DNA of 64,000 nucleotides from Streptomyces fodineus (GTDB taxonomy: Bacteria; Actinomycetota; Actinomycetes; Streptomycetales; Streptomycetaceae): positions 682,001 through 746,000 of the forward strand of contig NZ_CP017248.1 in NCBI RefSeq assembly GCF_001735805.1, given 5' to 3'. The position numbers and the translations under genes were made by a program. The notes under the pieces were generated by a model. The model was not told the DNA's origin. It searched no databases and saw nothing but the letters and a program-made list of their open reading frames with translations. This document shows positions 43,439 to 50,920 of the stretch, in pieces (position 1 is the stretch's first letter; each line of letters opens with the position of its first letter).

Positions 43439-44236
43439 GTGACAGACACCGGATTCAGCCCGGAGCGGATCGACACGAGCAAGCCGCACTCCGCCCGGAT
43501 GTACGACTGGTTCCTGGGCGGCAAGGACCACTACGCCGTCGACGCCGAGGCCGCGAGCAAGGTGCTGGAGCTCTTCCCGGGCGTCAGGGACACGGCCTGG
43601 GCCAATCGCGAGTTCATGCACCGGGCCGCCCGCTTCGTCGCCCGTCAGGGCGTCGACCAGTTCCTGGACGTGGGCACCGGGATCCCCACCGAGCCCAACC
43701 TCCACCAGGTCGTGCAGGTGGTCACCCCGAGCGCCCGGGTGGTGTACGCCGACAACGACCCGATCGTGCTGCGGCACGCCGAAGCCCTGCTGCACGGCAC
43801 GCCCGAGGGCCGTACCGCCTATCTGCACGCCGACGTCCGCGAGCCGGAGCGGATCGTGGCGTACGCCCGCGCGCATCTGGACCTCGACCGGCCCGTGGGC
43901 CTGTCGCTGATCGCGCTGCTGCCGTTCGTCACCGACGAGCAGGACCCGTACGGTGTGGTGCGGACACTGCTGGAGCCGCTGCCGTCCGGCAGCTTTCTGA
44001 CGCTCACCCACGTCAGCGCCGAGTTCGACCCGGAGGTCTGGGAGCGGATCGCGGCCGTCTACCGCTCCGCCGGCACCCCCGTCCGGGCGCGCTCGCACGC
44101 CGAGGTGACCCGGTTCTTCGACGGCCTGGACCTGTGCGAGCCGGGCGTCGTGCCGGCGACCCGCTGGCACCCCGAGCCGGGCATGCGGGTGCGCGGGGAG
44201 CAGCCGGTGTTCGCGGGGCTGGCCCGCAAGCCCTGA
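43439..44236 (+). CDS. SAM-dependent methyltransferase, Methyltransf_19 (DUF574) type B
   Basis: A 265-residue paralogue of the methyltransferase at 38882. It shares RIDTSKPHSARMYDWFLGGKDHY at the N-terminus, FLDVGTGIPTEPNLHQVVQ (SAM motif I), VVYADNDPIVL, and the C-terminal RWHPEPG ending. GTG at 43439 has GGAGAG five bases upstream. The two copies differ enough to be old paralogues, not a recent duplication. It closes the plus-strand arm of the WhiJ-like locus. Confidence 0.9.
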   Translation: MTDTGFSPERIDTSKPHSARMYDWFLGGKDHYAVDAEAASKVLELFPGVRDTAWANREFMHRAARFVARQGVDQFLDVGTGIPTEPNLHQVVQVVTPSARVVYADNDPIVLRHAEALLHGTPEGRTAYLHADVREPERIVAYARAHLDLDRPVGLSLIALLPFVTDEQDPYGVVRTLLEPLPSGSFLTLTHVSAEFDPEVWERIAAVYRSAGTPVRARSHAEVTRFFDGLDLCEPGVVPATRWHPEPGMRVRGEQPVFAGLARKP

Positions 44237-44354
44237 CGGCGGTGCGGGGCCCCCGGAGCGGGATACCTCGGGCACCAGGTGTACGACACCGACGCCATGC
44301 CCTGGATCGCCGTCGGCGCTCGCGTCCCCTCCGTTCGCTCCGGGCGACGGGCGC

Positions 44355-44617
44355 TCAGTCCCCGGCCCGCGCGTGGGTGTCCAACGCCGCGGCGGCGGTG
44401 CGCAGTTGTTCGGCGGCCGTGGTGCAGGCGGCGGCCTGCTGCTCCAGGGTGGGGCGGCTCCACTCGGGTGCCGCGGGGCAGCCGCTCAGCGTGGCCGCGG
44501 TGGCGAGCAGTTGACGGGCGTAACCGTCCATGAGGTCGGCGTCACTCCGCAAGGTGCCGGCGTGTTCGAGGGGTTCGTCGGCCGGGGCCGTGATCGCTCG
44601 GGGGACTCGGTCACCAT
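44355..44617 (-). pseudogene. Small hypothetical gene with probable frameshift in a C5 tract
   Basis: A well-placed start (GGGAG, six-base gap, ATG at 44617) encodes MVTESP and then hits an early stop in that frame. The neighbouring frame continues as AITAPADEPLEHAGTLRSDADLM, then ARQLLATAATLSGCPAAPEW and an Ala-rich helix to a TGA at 44355. The two join if one base is added at the CCCCC tract (minus strand; GGGGG at 44600-44604 on plus). Either the gene is broken or the assembly lost a base. The intact product would be about 87 residues, helical, of unknown function. An alternative in-frame ATG at 44531 would give only 58 residues. Confidence 0.45.
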
Positions 44618-44653
44618 GGCGGCTCCCATCGGACGGGTTGGGGTACGGGACGT

Positions 44654-46822
44654 TCAGCGCGGCAGGGCGGCGCCGGCGCTGCGGTGGAGCATGAACTGGG
44701 GGCAGGTCAGCAGGAACAGGGGCCGGGCCCGGTCGATGCCGAGCCGGCGCAGCTGTCCGGCGAGGGGTTCGGCCGCGGCGGTGTCCAGCCGCAGCCGGAC
44801 TCCGGTGCCGGTGTGCAGGCGCAGCCTGCCGTGGGCCCGGACCAGCGTGCGTACGGAGCTCTCGCCCTTGCGGCCGTACAGGACCCGGTCGGCCTGCGGG
44901 CAGCGCAGGCCCGGTCCGAGCGGGCCCTCGACGGTGAGCCCGAGGTCCCCGGACCGGACGTCGATCGCCCGGGCCCTCAGGTCGGCCTCGGCGGTCGTCC
45001 GCATCGCGGGCTGGCCCCAGATCTCCCGGGCGACCACGCGGGCCTCCTCGCTGGTGACGGCAAGGGAGAGGACGTAACGGCCGGTGCGGCGCAGGTCGAC
45101 GCGGCGCAGCAGGTCCACGGCGACGTCGTACGGGCGGGGGTGCCACAGGTCGTCGACCAGGACGGACAGGGCGATCTCGGTGTACGGGCCGATGGTGGTG
45201 CAGCGGTGCTCGTACACCGAGAGTACGGCCAGGGCCCGCCGGCCCAGCCGGCTCGGGGTCAGCCAGCCGATCTCGGGCAGCAGTCCGCGTACCGCGTCGG
45301 TGGAGACGGGGTAGCAGAGGTGGGCGGCGGCGGAGTCGTAGTAGCGCACCGGCACGTCGACCGGACCGACCGTCGTGGGGACCGAGGTGGTGGGCAGGGT
45401 GAGGAAGGGGTAGCCCTCGGGCGGATGGGCGCGGTCCTTGAGCTGGTAGGCCTGGGTGCGCACGATCGGGCCCCGGTAGGCCGCGAGTGCCTCGTCGACG
45501 TCCTTGCGGGCCCCGGGAATCACCGTGCGCAGGTGCTCGATGTACTCGCGGAGCAGATGGCACAGCGGGAACTCGTGGGTGGGCCCGCCGTAGTTGGCCT
45601 CGTACCGGTTCGGGTGCGGCTCGGACGCGGGGCGCGCGCCCCGGCCGTCCAGGACGGGCACGATGTCGTGCTGGTTGGTGATGCTCGCGACCCAGGTGCG
45701 CGGGTCGGCGGGCTTCTTGCCGTCGGCCGGGGAGCCGACGGCGACCACGTGCGTGACCCGGTAGGTGCGGCAGAACTCCTCGTCCTGGGCCAGGTGCATC
45801 AGGGCGATCCCGCCCTCGCCGTGCCCGATCAGCGCGAGGTCGGCGCCGCGCGGGATGCCGTAGTCCGCCAGGGCGAGCAGGACCGCGCGGGTGCCGGGCG
45901 AGTCGGCCATGAACAGGGTGCGCCAGGCGCCGGCGAAGTCCTGCGGGGAGTCGTGGCGGGGGCGGCCCGGTGCCCTGCCGGGGGCCTGGACGACGTACCG
46001 GACGACACCGTCGGGGCCGCGCACGTTCTGCACGAGGATCCGCCCGTCGGTGGACAGCACCTCGATGTTGCGCAGAAAGCCGAGGAAGGAGCCCTCGGTG
46101 GCGATGAACTGCTTCTCCTGATCGGTGAGGTCGACGGCCTCGGCGGCACCCTCGCTCCGGTCCCTGGCCGCGGGGTGTGCGGCGCTGATGCCGCGCGGCG
46201 GATCGGTGTGCGGCTCACGCCCGGCAGCGCGCGCCCAGGCGGCCTCGCCGTTCTTCGCGCCCTCGTCCAACAGGGCGCGGACGGCGAGGAGTCCGGCCAT
46301 CAGCGGGCCCGGCCCGGACAGGGCGCGCTGGGCGCCCCGGTCCCGGAACAGTGCGCGCAGGGCCCGTACGGCCTCCCGGTCGCGGTGGGCGGTGACCGCC
46401 TCCCTCAGCCGCCGTAGGCCCGGGTCGCGTGCGAACTCGGGGTGGTCGACCAGCACGGCGGAGATCCCGAGGCGCAGCGCGGTGACGGCGAGCAGCGCGG
46501 CCAGGCTCTCCCGGCCCAGCGCCTGACCGGCCGCGCCGAGCACCGGGCCCATGCCCTTCGGCGCGGTGATCGCCGAGCCGCCGAGCCCCTGCTTGTTCGT
46601 CAGGGACCGCAGCAGCGCCCACCGGGCGGCGAGGCCGGTACGGCGACGGCGACGCGCGGAGGCGGTCGGTAGCGGCGCGAAGAGCGCGGTACTGGTGCGC
46701 TCGGACACCGCGCGGATGCCCTCGGCGACGTCCGCCACGTCCCGGGCGCACCGGCGCAGCACTGCTCCCGCGTCCTGGCCGTCCGGCGCGGACCGGCCGG
46801 GTGCGTGGCTGTCCGCTCGCAT
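44654..46822 (-). CDS. Fusion of alpha/beta-hydrolase-like and acetoacetate-decarboxylase-like domains
   Basis: A 722-residue protein. Residues about 1-200 are helical and basic. About 230-470 resemble an alpha/beta hydrolase: LFMADSPGTRAVLLALADYG, LIGHGEGGIALMHLA at the nucleophile elbow, VVAVGSPADG, an Asp in NQHDIVPVLD and a His in GPTHEFPLCH. The elbow reads G-H-G-E-G, lacking the nucleophilic Ser. About 505-715 resemble acetoacetate decarboxylase (VPVRYYDSAAAHLCYPVS, YTEIALSVLVDD), where the Schiff-base Lys region reads REIWGQPAM, lacking Lys. Both halves thus lack the usual catalytic residue while the frame is intact. ATG at 46822 has GGAG upstream. Role unknown. Confidence 0.65.
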   Translation of the reverse strand: MRADSHAPGRSAPDGQDAGAVLRRCARDVADVAEGIRAVSERTSTALFAPLPTASARRRRRTGLAARWALLRSLTNKQGLGGSAITAPKGMGPVLGAAGQALGRESLAALLAVTALRLGISAVLVDHPEFARDPGLRRLREAVTAHRDREAVRALRALFRDRGAQRALSGPGPLMAGLLAVRALLDEGAKNGEAAWARAAGREPHTDPPRGISAAHPAARDRSEGAAEAVDLTDQEKQFIATEGSFLGFLRNIEVLSTDGRILVQNVRGPDGVVRYVVQAPGRAPGRPRHDSPQDFAGAWRTLFMADSPGTRAVLLALADYGIPRGADLALIGHGEGGIALMHLAQDEEFCRTYRVTHVVAVGSPADGKKPADPRTWVASITNQHDIVPVLDGRGARPASEPHPNRYEANYGGPTHEFPLCHLLREYIEHLRTVIPGARKDVDEALAAYRGPIVRTQAYQLKDRAHPPEGYPFLTLPTTSVPTTVGPVDVPVRYYDSAAAHLCYPVSTDAVRGLLPEIGWLTPSRLGRRALAVLSVYEHRCTTIGPYTEIALSVLVDDLWHPRPYDVAVDLLRRVDLRRTGRYVLSLAVTSEEARVVAREIWGQPAMRTTAEADLRARAIDVRSGDLGLTVEGPLGPGLRCPQADRVLYGRKGESSVRTLVRAHGRLRLHTGTGVRLRLDTAAAEPLAGQLRRLGIDRARPLFLLTCPQFMLHRSAGAALPR

Positions 46823-46996
46823 CCGACGCTCCCTCGCTCGACGACGTACGACGACACATGACAGGGTTCGCCGCACCGCAAGGGCGCGGCCCCGGTCCCA
46901 TCGTCGGCCAGGGTCACGGGGCCCGCACCTTCATCCCTCCAGGTAGCGGACGCCCGAACCTGAACGTGAAGGTCCCCCGGCGCCCGACCGGCGCGC

Positions 46997-47455
46997 TCAT
47001 CCGCCCGGCATCAGCCCCGCCGCGACCGTGGCCCCGAGCTCCCAGCACGCCTCCGTGTCGGCCTTGCCGGGCTCGCCGGTGACGGTCACCGCGTCCGCCG
47101 CGCGGCGCCAGCCGAGGCCGGTGGTCACGGTCTCGATGGCGCGGACGGCGCCGGTGACGTCGTTGCCGCCGTGGACGTAGTAACCGAACGGCCGGCCCCG
47201 CGTCTCGTCCAGGCACGGGTAGTAGATCTGGTCGAAGAAATGCTTCAGCGCGCCGGACATGTAACCGAGGTTCGCCGGGGTGCCGAGCAGATAACCGTCG
47301 GCTTCCAGGACGTCGGAGGCGGTCGCGGCCAGGGCCGCCCGGCGGACGACGCTGACGCCCTCGATCTCCGGTGTCGTGGCGCCGGAGACGACGGCCTCGA
47401 ACAGCGCCTGGCAGTTGGGCGACGGGGTGTGATGGACGATCAGCAAGGTAGGCAC
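46997..47455 (-). CDS. Flavodoxin-like NAD(P)H-dependent oxidoreductase
   Basis: A 152-residue flavodoxin-fold protein. It opens PTLLIVHHTPSPNCQALFEAV, where the loop after strand 1 corresponds to the FMN phosphate-binding region, then LEADGYLLGTPANLGYMSGALKHFFDQIYYPC, the classic NADPH-dependent FMN reductase/WrbA-like segment that contacts the isoalloxazine ring. The GTG at 47455 gives a normal N-terminus; a longer frame to 47854 is a shadow. Divergent from the tandem-GNAT gene 100 bases away. Confidence 0.85.
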   Translation of the reverse strand: MPTLLIVHHTPSPNCQALFEAVVSGATTPEIEGVSVVRRAALAATASDVLEADGYLLGTPANLGYMSGALKHFFDQIYYPCLDETRGRPFGYYVHGGNDVTGAVRAIETVTTGLGWRRAADAVTVTGEPGKADTEACWELGATVAAGLMPGG

Positions 47456-47557
47456 ACCCCGCACCCTGCCGTGCGCCCGCGGTGCCTCGCAAACGGCGGG
47501 CGTGGCGGGCGGCGCGGCGGGGTAGGGCTGTGCACGGGAAAGACGAGAGGGGCTGCC

Positions 47558-48502
47558 GTGACCGGCGCGGATGCACTCATGCCCGATCTGCGCCCGCAGG
47601 GGCTGCCGCCCGGCTACCGGTGCCGATCCGCGACCACCGCCGACGCGGCCGCGATCCACGGCCTGGTCGCCGCCTGCGAGCGCGCCCTGCACGGCCGCCC
47701 CGAGACCGCCGCCGACCGGATCGCCGCCGAGCTCGCACTGCCCGGACTGCGCCCGGAGTACGACACCCTGCTCGTGCACGACGGAACCGGCGGGCCGGCC
47801 GGCTACGGCTGGGTGCGCGGGCGGCGGGCCAGAGTGCACGTCCACCCCGCTCACCAGGGGCGGGGCCTTGGCGGTGCGCTGCTCGCGTGGGCCGAGAGCC
47901 GGGCCCGGCAGGCGGGCAGCGACCGGCTGGCGCAGACGGTCCCGGACACCGATCGCGCCGCGACCGCGCTCCTGCGGGCCGGCGGGTACGGCCCGCTCGT
48001 CACCGAGTGGCTGCTGGAGATCGCCCTGCCCGGCGAACCGGAGGTGCCCGATCCGCCGGCGGGCATCACCGTACGGCCCTTCCGGCAGGGCGACGAACAG
48101 GCCGCGTACCAGCTCACCGAGGACGCCTTCGACGAGTGGCAGCCGCGGCGGAAGACCTACGAGGAATGGGCTCGGCGCACCGTCGAACGGGCCGCGTTCC
48201 TGCCGGCGGCGTCCCCGCTGGCCTTCGCCGGCGACCAGTTGATCGGGGCCGTGCTGTCACTGGACGTTCCGGGCAACGACGAGGGGTACGTCGAACGGGT
48301 CGCGGTACGACGCGACCACCGCGACCGGGGCATCGCCCGCACCCTGCTGCGGGAGGCGTTCCGCAGCTTCCACCGCCTGGGCAGGCCGGCCTGCACGCTG
48401 TGGACGCACTCCGGCACGGGCGCGCTCCCGCTGTACGAGCGCCTCGGCATGACGGTCCGGCGCAGTTCCACGGTCTACGGCAAGGCACTCGGGACCGACT
48501 GA
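47558..48502 (+). CDS. Tandem-domain GNAT acetyltransferase (MshD-like architecture)
   Basis: A 314-residue protein with two GNAT domains. The first (about 15-165) has VHVHPAHQGRGLGGALLAW as its acetyl-CoA loop, the second (170-314) has VERVAVRRDHRDRGIARTLLREAF and ALPLYERLGMTVRRSSTVYGK. Length and architecture match mycothiol synthase MshD and related tandem GNATs, but active-site identity cannot be confirmed by eye, and Streptomyces carry several such paralogues. GTG at 47558 follows AGAGGGG. Confidence 0.8.
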   Translation: MTGADALMPDLRPQGLPPGYRCRSATTADAAAIHGLVAACERALHGRPETAADRIAAELALPGLRPEYDTLLVHDGTGGPAGYGWVRGRRARVHVHPAHQGRGLGGALLAWAESRARQAGSDRLAQTVPDTDRAATALLRAGGYGPLVTEWLLEIALPGEPEVPDPPAGITVRPFRQGDEQAAYQLTEDAFDEWQPRRKTYEEWARRTVERAAFLPAASPLAFAGDQLIGAVLSLDVPGNDEGYVERVAVRRDHRDRGIARTLLREAFRSFHRLGRPACTLWTHSGTGALPLYERLGMTVRRSSTVYGKALGTD

Positions 48503-48517
48503 CCGCCGGGTCGGCCT

Positions 48518-48543
48518 GAGGCCCACTCCGTGAAGTGGGCCTC
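48518..48543. terminator. Hairpin terminator between convergent genes
   Basis: A ten-base perfect stem (48518-48527 with 48534-48543) and six-base loop, 16 bases after the tandem-GNAT stop and 36 before the end of the convergent DUF1996 gene. Confidence 0.75.
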
Positions 48544-48578
48544 CTGCGGGAGACGGCCTGGTTCGCGGGCGGCGGGCG

Positions 48579-50624
48579 TCAGTACCGCAGGCGCCTGGCC
48601 CGCAGCAGCATGATCAGGCCCGACATGGCGAGCAGGGTGCCGAGGGCGGCGGGCCACAGGTGCGTACCGGTCTCCGCGAGTGCGCCCTGGGTGCCCTGGG
48701 GTTGGGGCTGCGCGGTGGTGGGCGGGACGTATCCGGCGGCGGTGGCCCGGGCGGACGGTGACCGGGCGGGCGCGGACTGGGTGGGCGAGGGGGTGGGCGG
48801 TGCGGATGCCGTGGGCCTGTCCTGCTGGGAGGGGTGCCCCGGCTTGTTCGAACGGTTCTGATCGGTGGTGCGGCCCTGCTTGGTGGTGTGGTCCTGCTTG
48901 GCGGTGTGGTCCTGCTTGGTGGTGTGGTCCTGCTTGGTGCGGTCCGGCGTGGTCTTCGCGTCGGTCCTCGGTTCCTCGCCCGGCTGGGAAGCCGAGGGTG
49001 CCGGGGCGGAGGTCGCGGTGGCGCTGGCGCCGGGCTGCTCCGTCGTGCCGTCGCCCGGCGTGGCCGTCGTACCAGTGCCCGGCGTGGCCGTCGTGCCGGA
49101 GCCGGAACTCGCCGTGGGCGTCGGCGTCGTACCGGAGTCGTCGCCTCCCGGGCCGCAGGTGCGGCCGGAGTTGATGCAGTCGACCATCTCGCGCATCAGG
49201 CTCTCGTCGAAGACGTTGATGAAGTCGCCGTGGTCGGTGACGGGCTTGTGCAGTTGCTCGGGGAAGGAGTCGACCGCGAACAGCGGGACCGTACGGCCGC
49301 CGTCCTGCAGGCTCGGTGCCTTGACGTCGTACACGAGGCGCTGGACCAGCTGCGGAATGGCGCTGAAGCCGGCCGGGCAGGAGCCGTCGGGGGCGGTGAA
49401 GGCCACGTGGGTGCGGTGGTTGGCGCTGTCGATGTTGCGGCCGTCCCAGCAGCTCTGGAACCGGAAGGTGCGCACCACGGCACTGCCCGGCGGACACAGC
49501 GGGTACTTGTCCTTCAGCTGCCGGTTCTCGTAACCGGTGCAGCTCCAGGACGCGTTGGCGTTGCCGGGCCCGTTGACGAAGGCCTTGGCGTCGCCGGTGA
49601 TGATGCGCAGCAGGCGGGGCATGGCGGTGACCTTGCCGCGCGGGTTGCCCACGAAGGTCAGCGTGACCTGCTTGGGTGTGACGATCTGGCCCGCGTTGCC
49701 CTCCGTGCCGCCGCCCGGGGATCCGGCGTCCCGCTCCTGGGTGCCGTTCTGCAGGCGCAGCACCGGCCAGTAGTAGGAGGACTTGTCGCCCTGGTCGACA
49801 CAGCTCGTCCCGGCCTTCGCGAGGTCGTCGTCGCTCGCGAAGGCGTTGTTGCCCTGGTTGCCGACGTAGTCGTGGAAGTGGTGGGCGCCGTTGGAGACGC
49901 CGGGAGCGACGATGACGTTGTCCGAGTTGAACAGGCCGTTCGCGTTGACTCCGCAGTCGGAGGCGAAGCTGCCGCGCGAGGCGTCGGCCTGCTGGGGCGC
50001 AGTGGACGCATCCGGTGGTACGGAGGTGATGTCCGCGTAGTCGGATACGACGGGCCCGTTGCCGCCCTGGCCGGCACCGCTCTGCTGGGCACCCTGGGTG
50101 GGGGTGGCGGTGGCCTGGGCGCCCGCGCCGGTGGCCTGCGCACCGTCACCACCGGGGCGCAGGGTGCAAGAGGCCAGCGCGTCCAGGCCCTGCGGGCGCT
50201 CCCCCACCCGGCCGATGGCGTCGGCTATCCGGCCGATCGCCGCGGCCCGCTGGTCCTTCAGCGGGTTCATGATCGTGCCGTCGACGGAACCGGTGGCCTG
50301 CCCGGTGGCCTGCCCGGACTGCTGGAGCTGATGGTAGGCCGCCGCCGTCTGCCGGTCGAGCAGGGCCAGTTCGCGGTCCACGTCGGTACGGGCCGCGTCC
50401 GGAACGGCGGTCAGCCGGCTGCCGATGTCCGGGCAGTCGATCGTCGCCATGCCCGCGGAGAGGACGTGTCCGGTTCCGTTCGTGCCGGAGCCGCCGCCCC
50501 AGCCCTCGGACGCCGAGGCGTAGACGTTCGCCGCGACGAGACCGCCTCCGCCCAGCATCAGGGCGACCGCTGCGAGGGTCGCGCGTCGTGCGCCGGTCGG
50601 GCGTCTGCGCTTGTTGCGTACCAA
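48579..50624 (-). CDS. Cell-wall-anchored DUF1996 protein (LAETG sortase signal)
   Basis: A 681-residue surface protein. A signal peptide (RRATLAAVALMLGGGGLVAAN) is followed by a helical segment with Gln/Thr-rich stretches, then the DUF1996 domain (about 215-470): GVNANGLFNSDNVIVAPGVSNGAHHFHDYVGN, SSYYWPVLRL, GYENR, SCWDGRNIDSANHRTHVAF, CPAGFSAIPQL, HGDFINVFD. A Thr/Pro/Ser-rich linker holds four KQDHTT-type repeats. Residues 649-653 are LAETG, followed by a hydrophobic helix and RRLRY, fitting the LAxTG signal used by class E sortases in Streptomyces. So the domain is displayed on the wall. Divergent from the NlpC/P60 gene. Confidence 0.85.
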   Translation of the reverse strand: MVRNKRRRPTGARRATLAAVALMLGGGGLVAANVYASASEGWGGGSGTNGTGHVLSAGMATIDCPDIGSRLTAVPDAARTDVDRELALLDRQTAAAYHQLQQSGQATGQATGSVDGTIMNPLKDQRAAAIGRIADAIGRVGERPQGLDALASCTLRPGGDGAQATGAGAQATATPTQGAQQSGAGQGGNGPVVSDYADITSVPPDASTAPQQADASRGSFASDCGVNANGLFNSDNVIVAPGVSNGAHHFHDYVGNQGNNAFASDDDLAKAGTSCVDQGDKSSYYWPVLRLQNGTQERDAGSPGGGTEGNAGQIVTPKQVTLTFVGNPRGKVTAMPRLLRIITGDAKAFVNGPGNANASWSCTGYENRQLKDKYPLCPPGSAVVRTFRFQSCWDGRNIDSANHRTHVAFTAPDGSCPAGFSAIPQLVQRLVYDVKAPSLQDGGRTVPLFAVDSFPEQLHKPVTDHGDFINVFDESLMREMVDCINSGRTCGPGGDDSGTTPTPTASSGSGTTATPGTGTTATPGDGTTEQPGASATATSAPAPSASQPGEEPRTDAKTTPDRTKQDHTTKQDHTAKQDHTTKQGRTTDQNRSNKPGHPSQQDRPTASAPPTPSPTQSAPARSPSARATAAGYVPPTTAQPQPQGTQGALAETGTHLWPAALGTLLAMSGLIMLLRARRLRY
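48864..48935 (-). repeat. Four 18-bp tandem repeats in the DUF1996 gene
   Basis: Four near-identical 18-base units (48864, 48882, 48900, 48918) encode the hexapeptide KQDHTT with minor changes in the wall-spanning linker. Copy number could vary between strains. Confidence 0.85.
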
Positions 50625-50920
50625 GGTCGTCCCCTGTGTTGTCTGTGCGCCGGTCGGGCATGGAGCTCCCCGGCCTCATACGGAGGGCGGCACCGATGTG
50701 TTCAACAGAATCGCGAATTCACCGGGACCTCACAGGAAAACGCGGACAGCGCCCCTTCCCCCTCGAATGTAATCACGAACATCACAAATACGTATCGGAC
50801 ATTTCACACCTCAACCTTCACACGAGGTACACACGTTGGCTAGGTTGACGCGAGGCCGCCCGGGCACTCGACGGAGTCCGGACGAGACGGCCCAACTGCC
50901 CTGCGGGGCAAGGAAGGAGC

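Noticed and set aside
48864..48935. CRISPR-like or iteron-like repeat
   Set aside because: The 18-base units are contiguous and encode KQDHTT in a wall linker of a clear coding gene.
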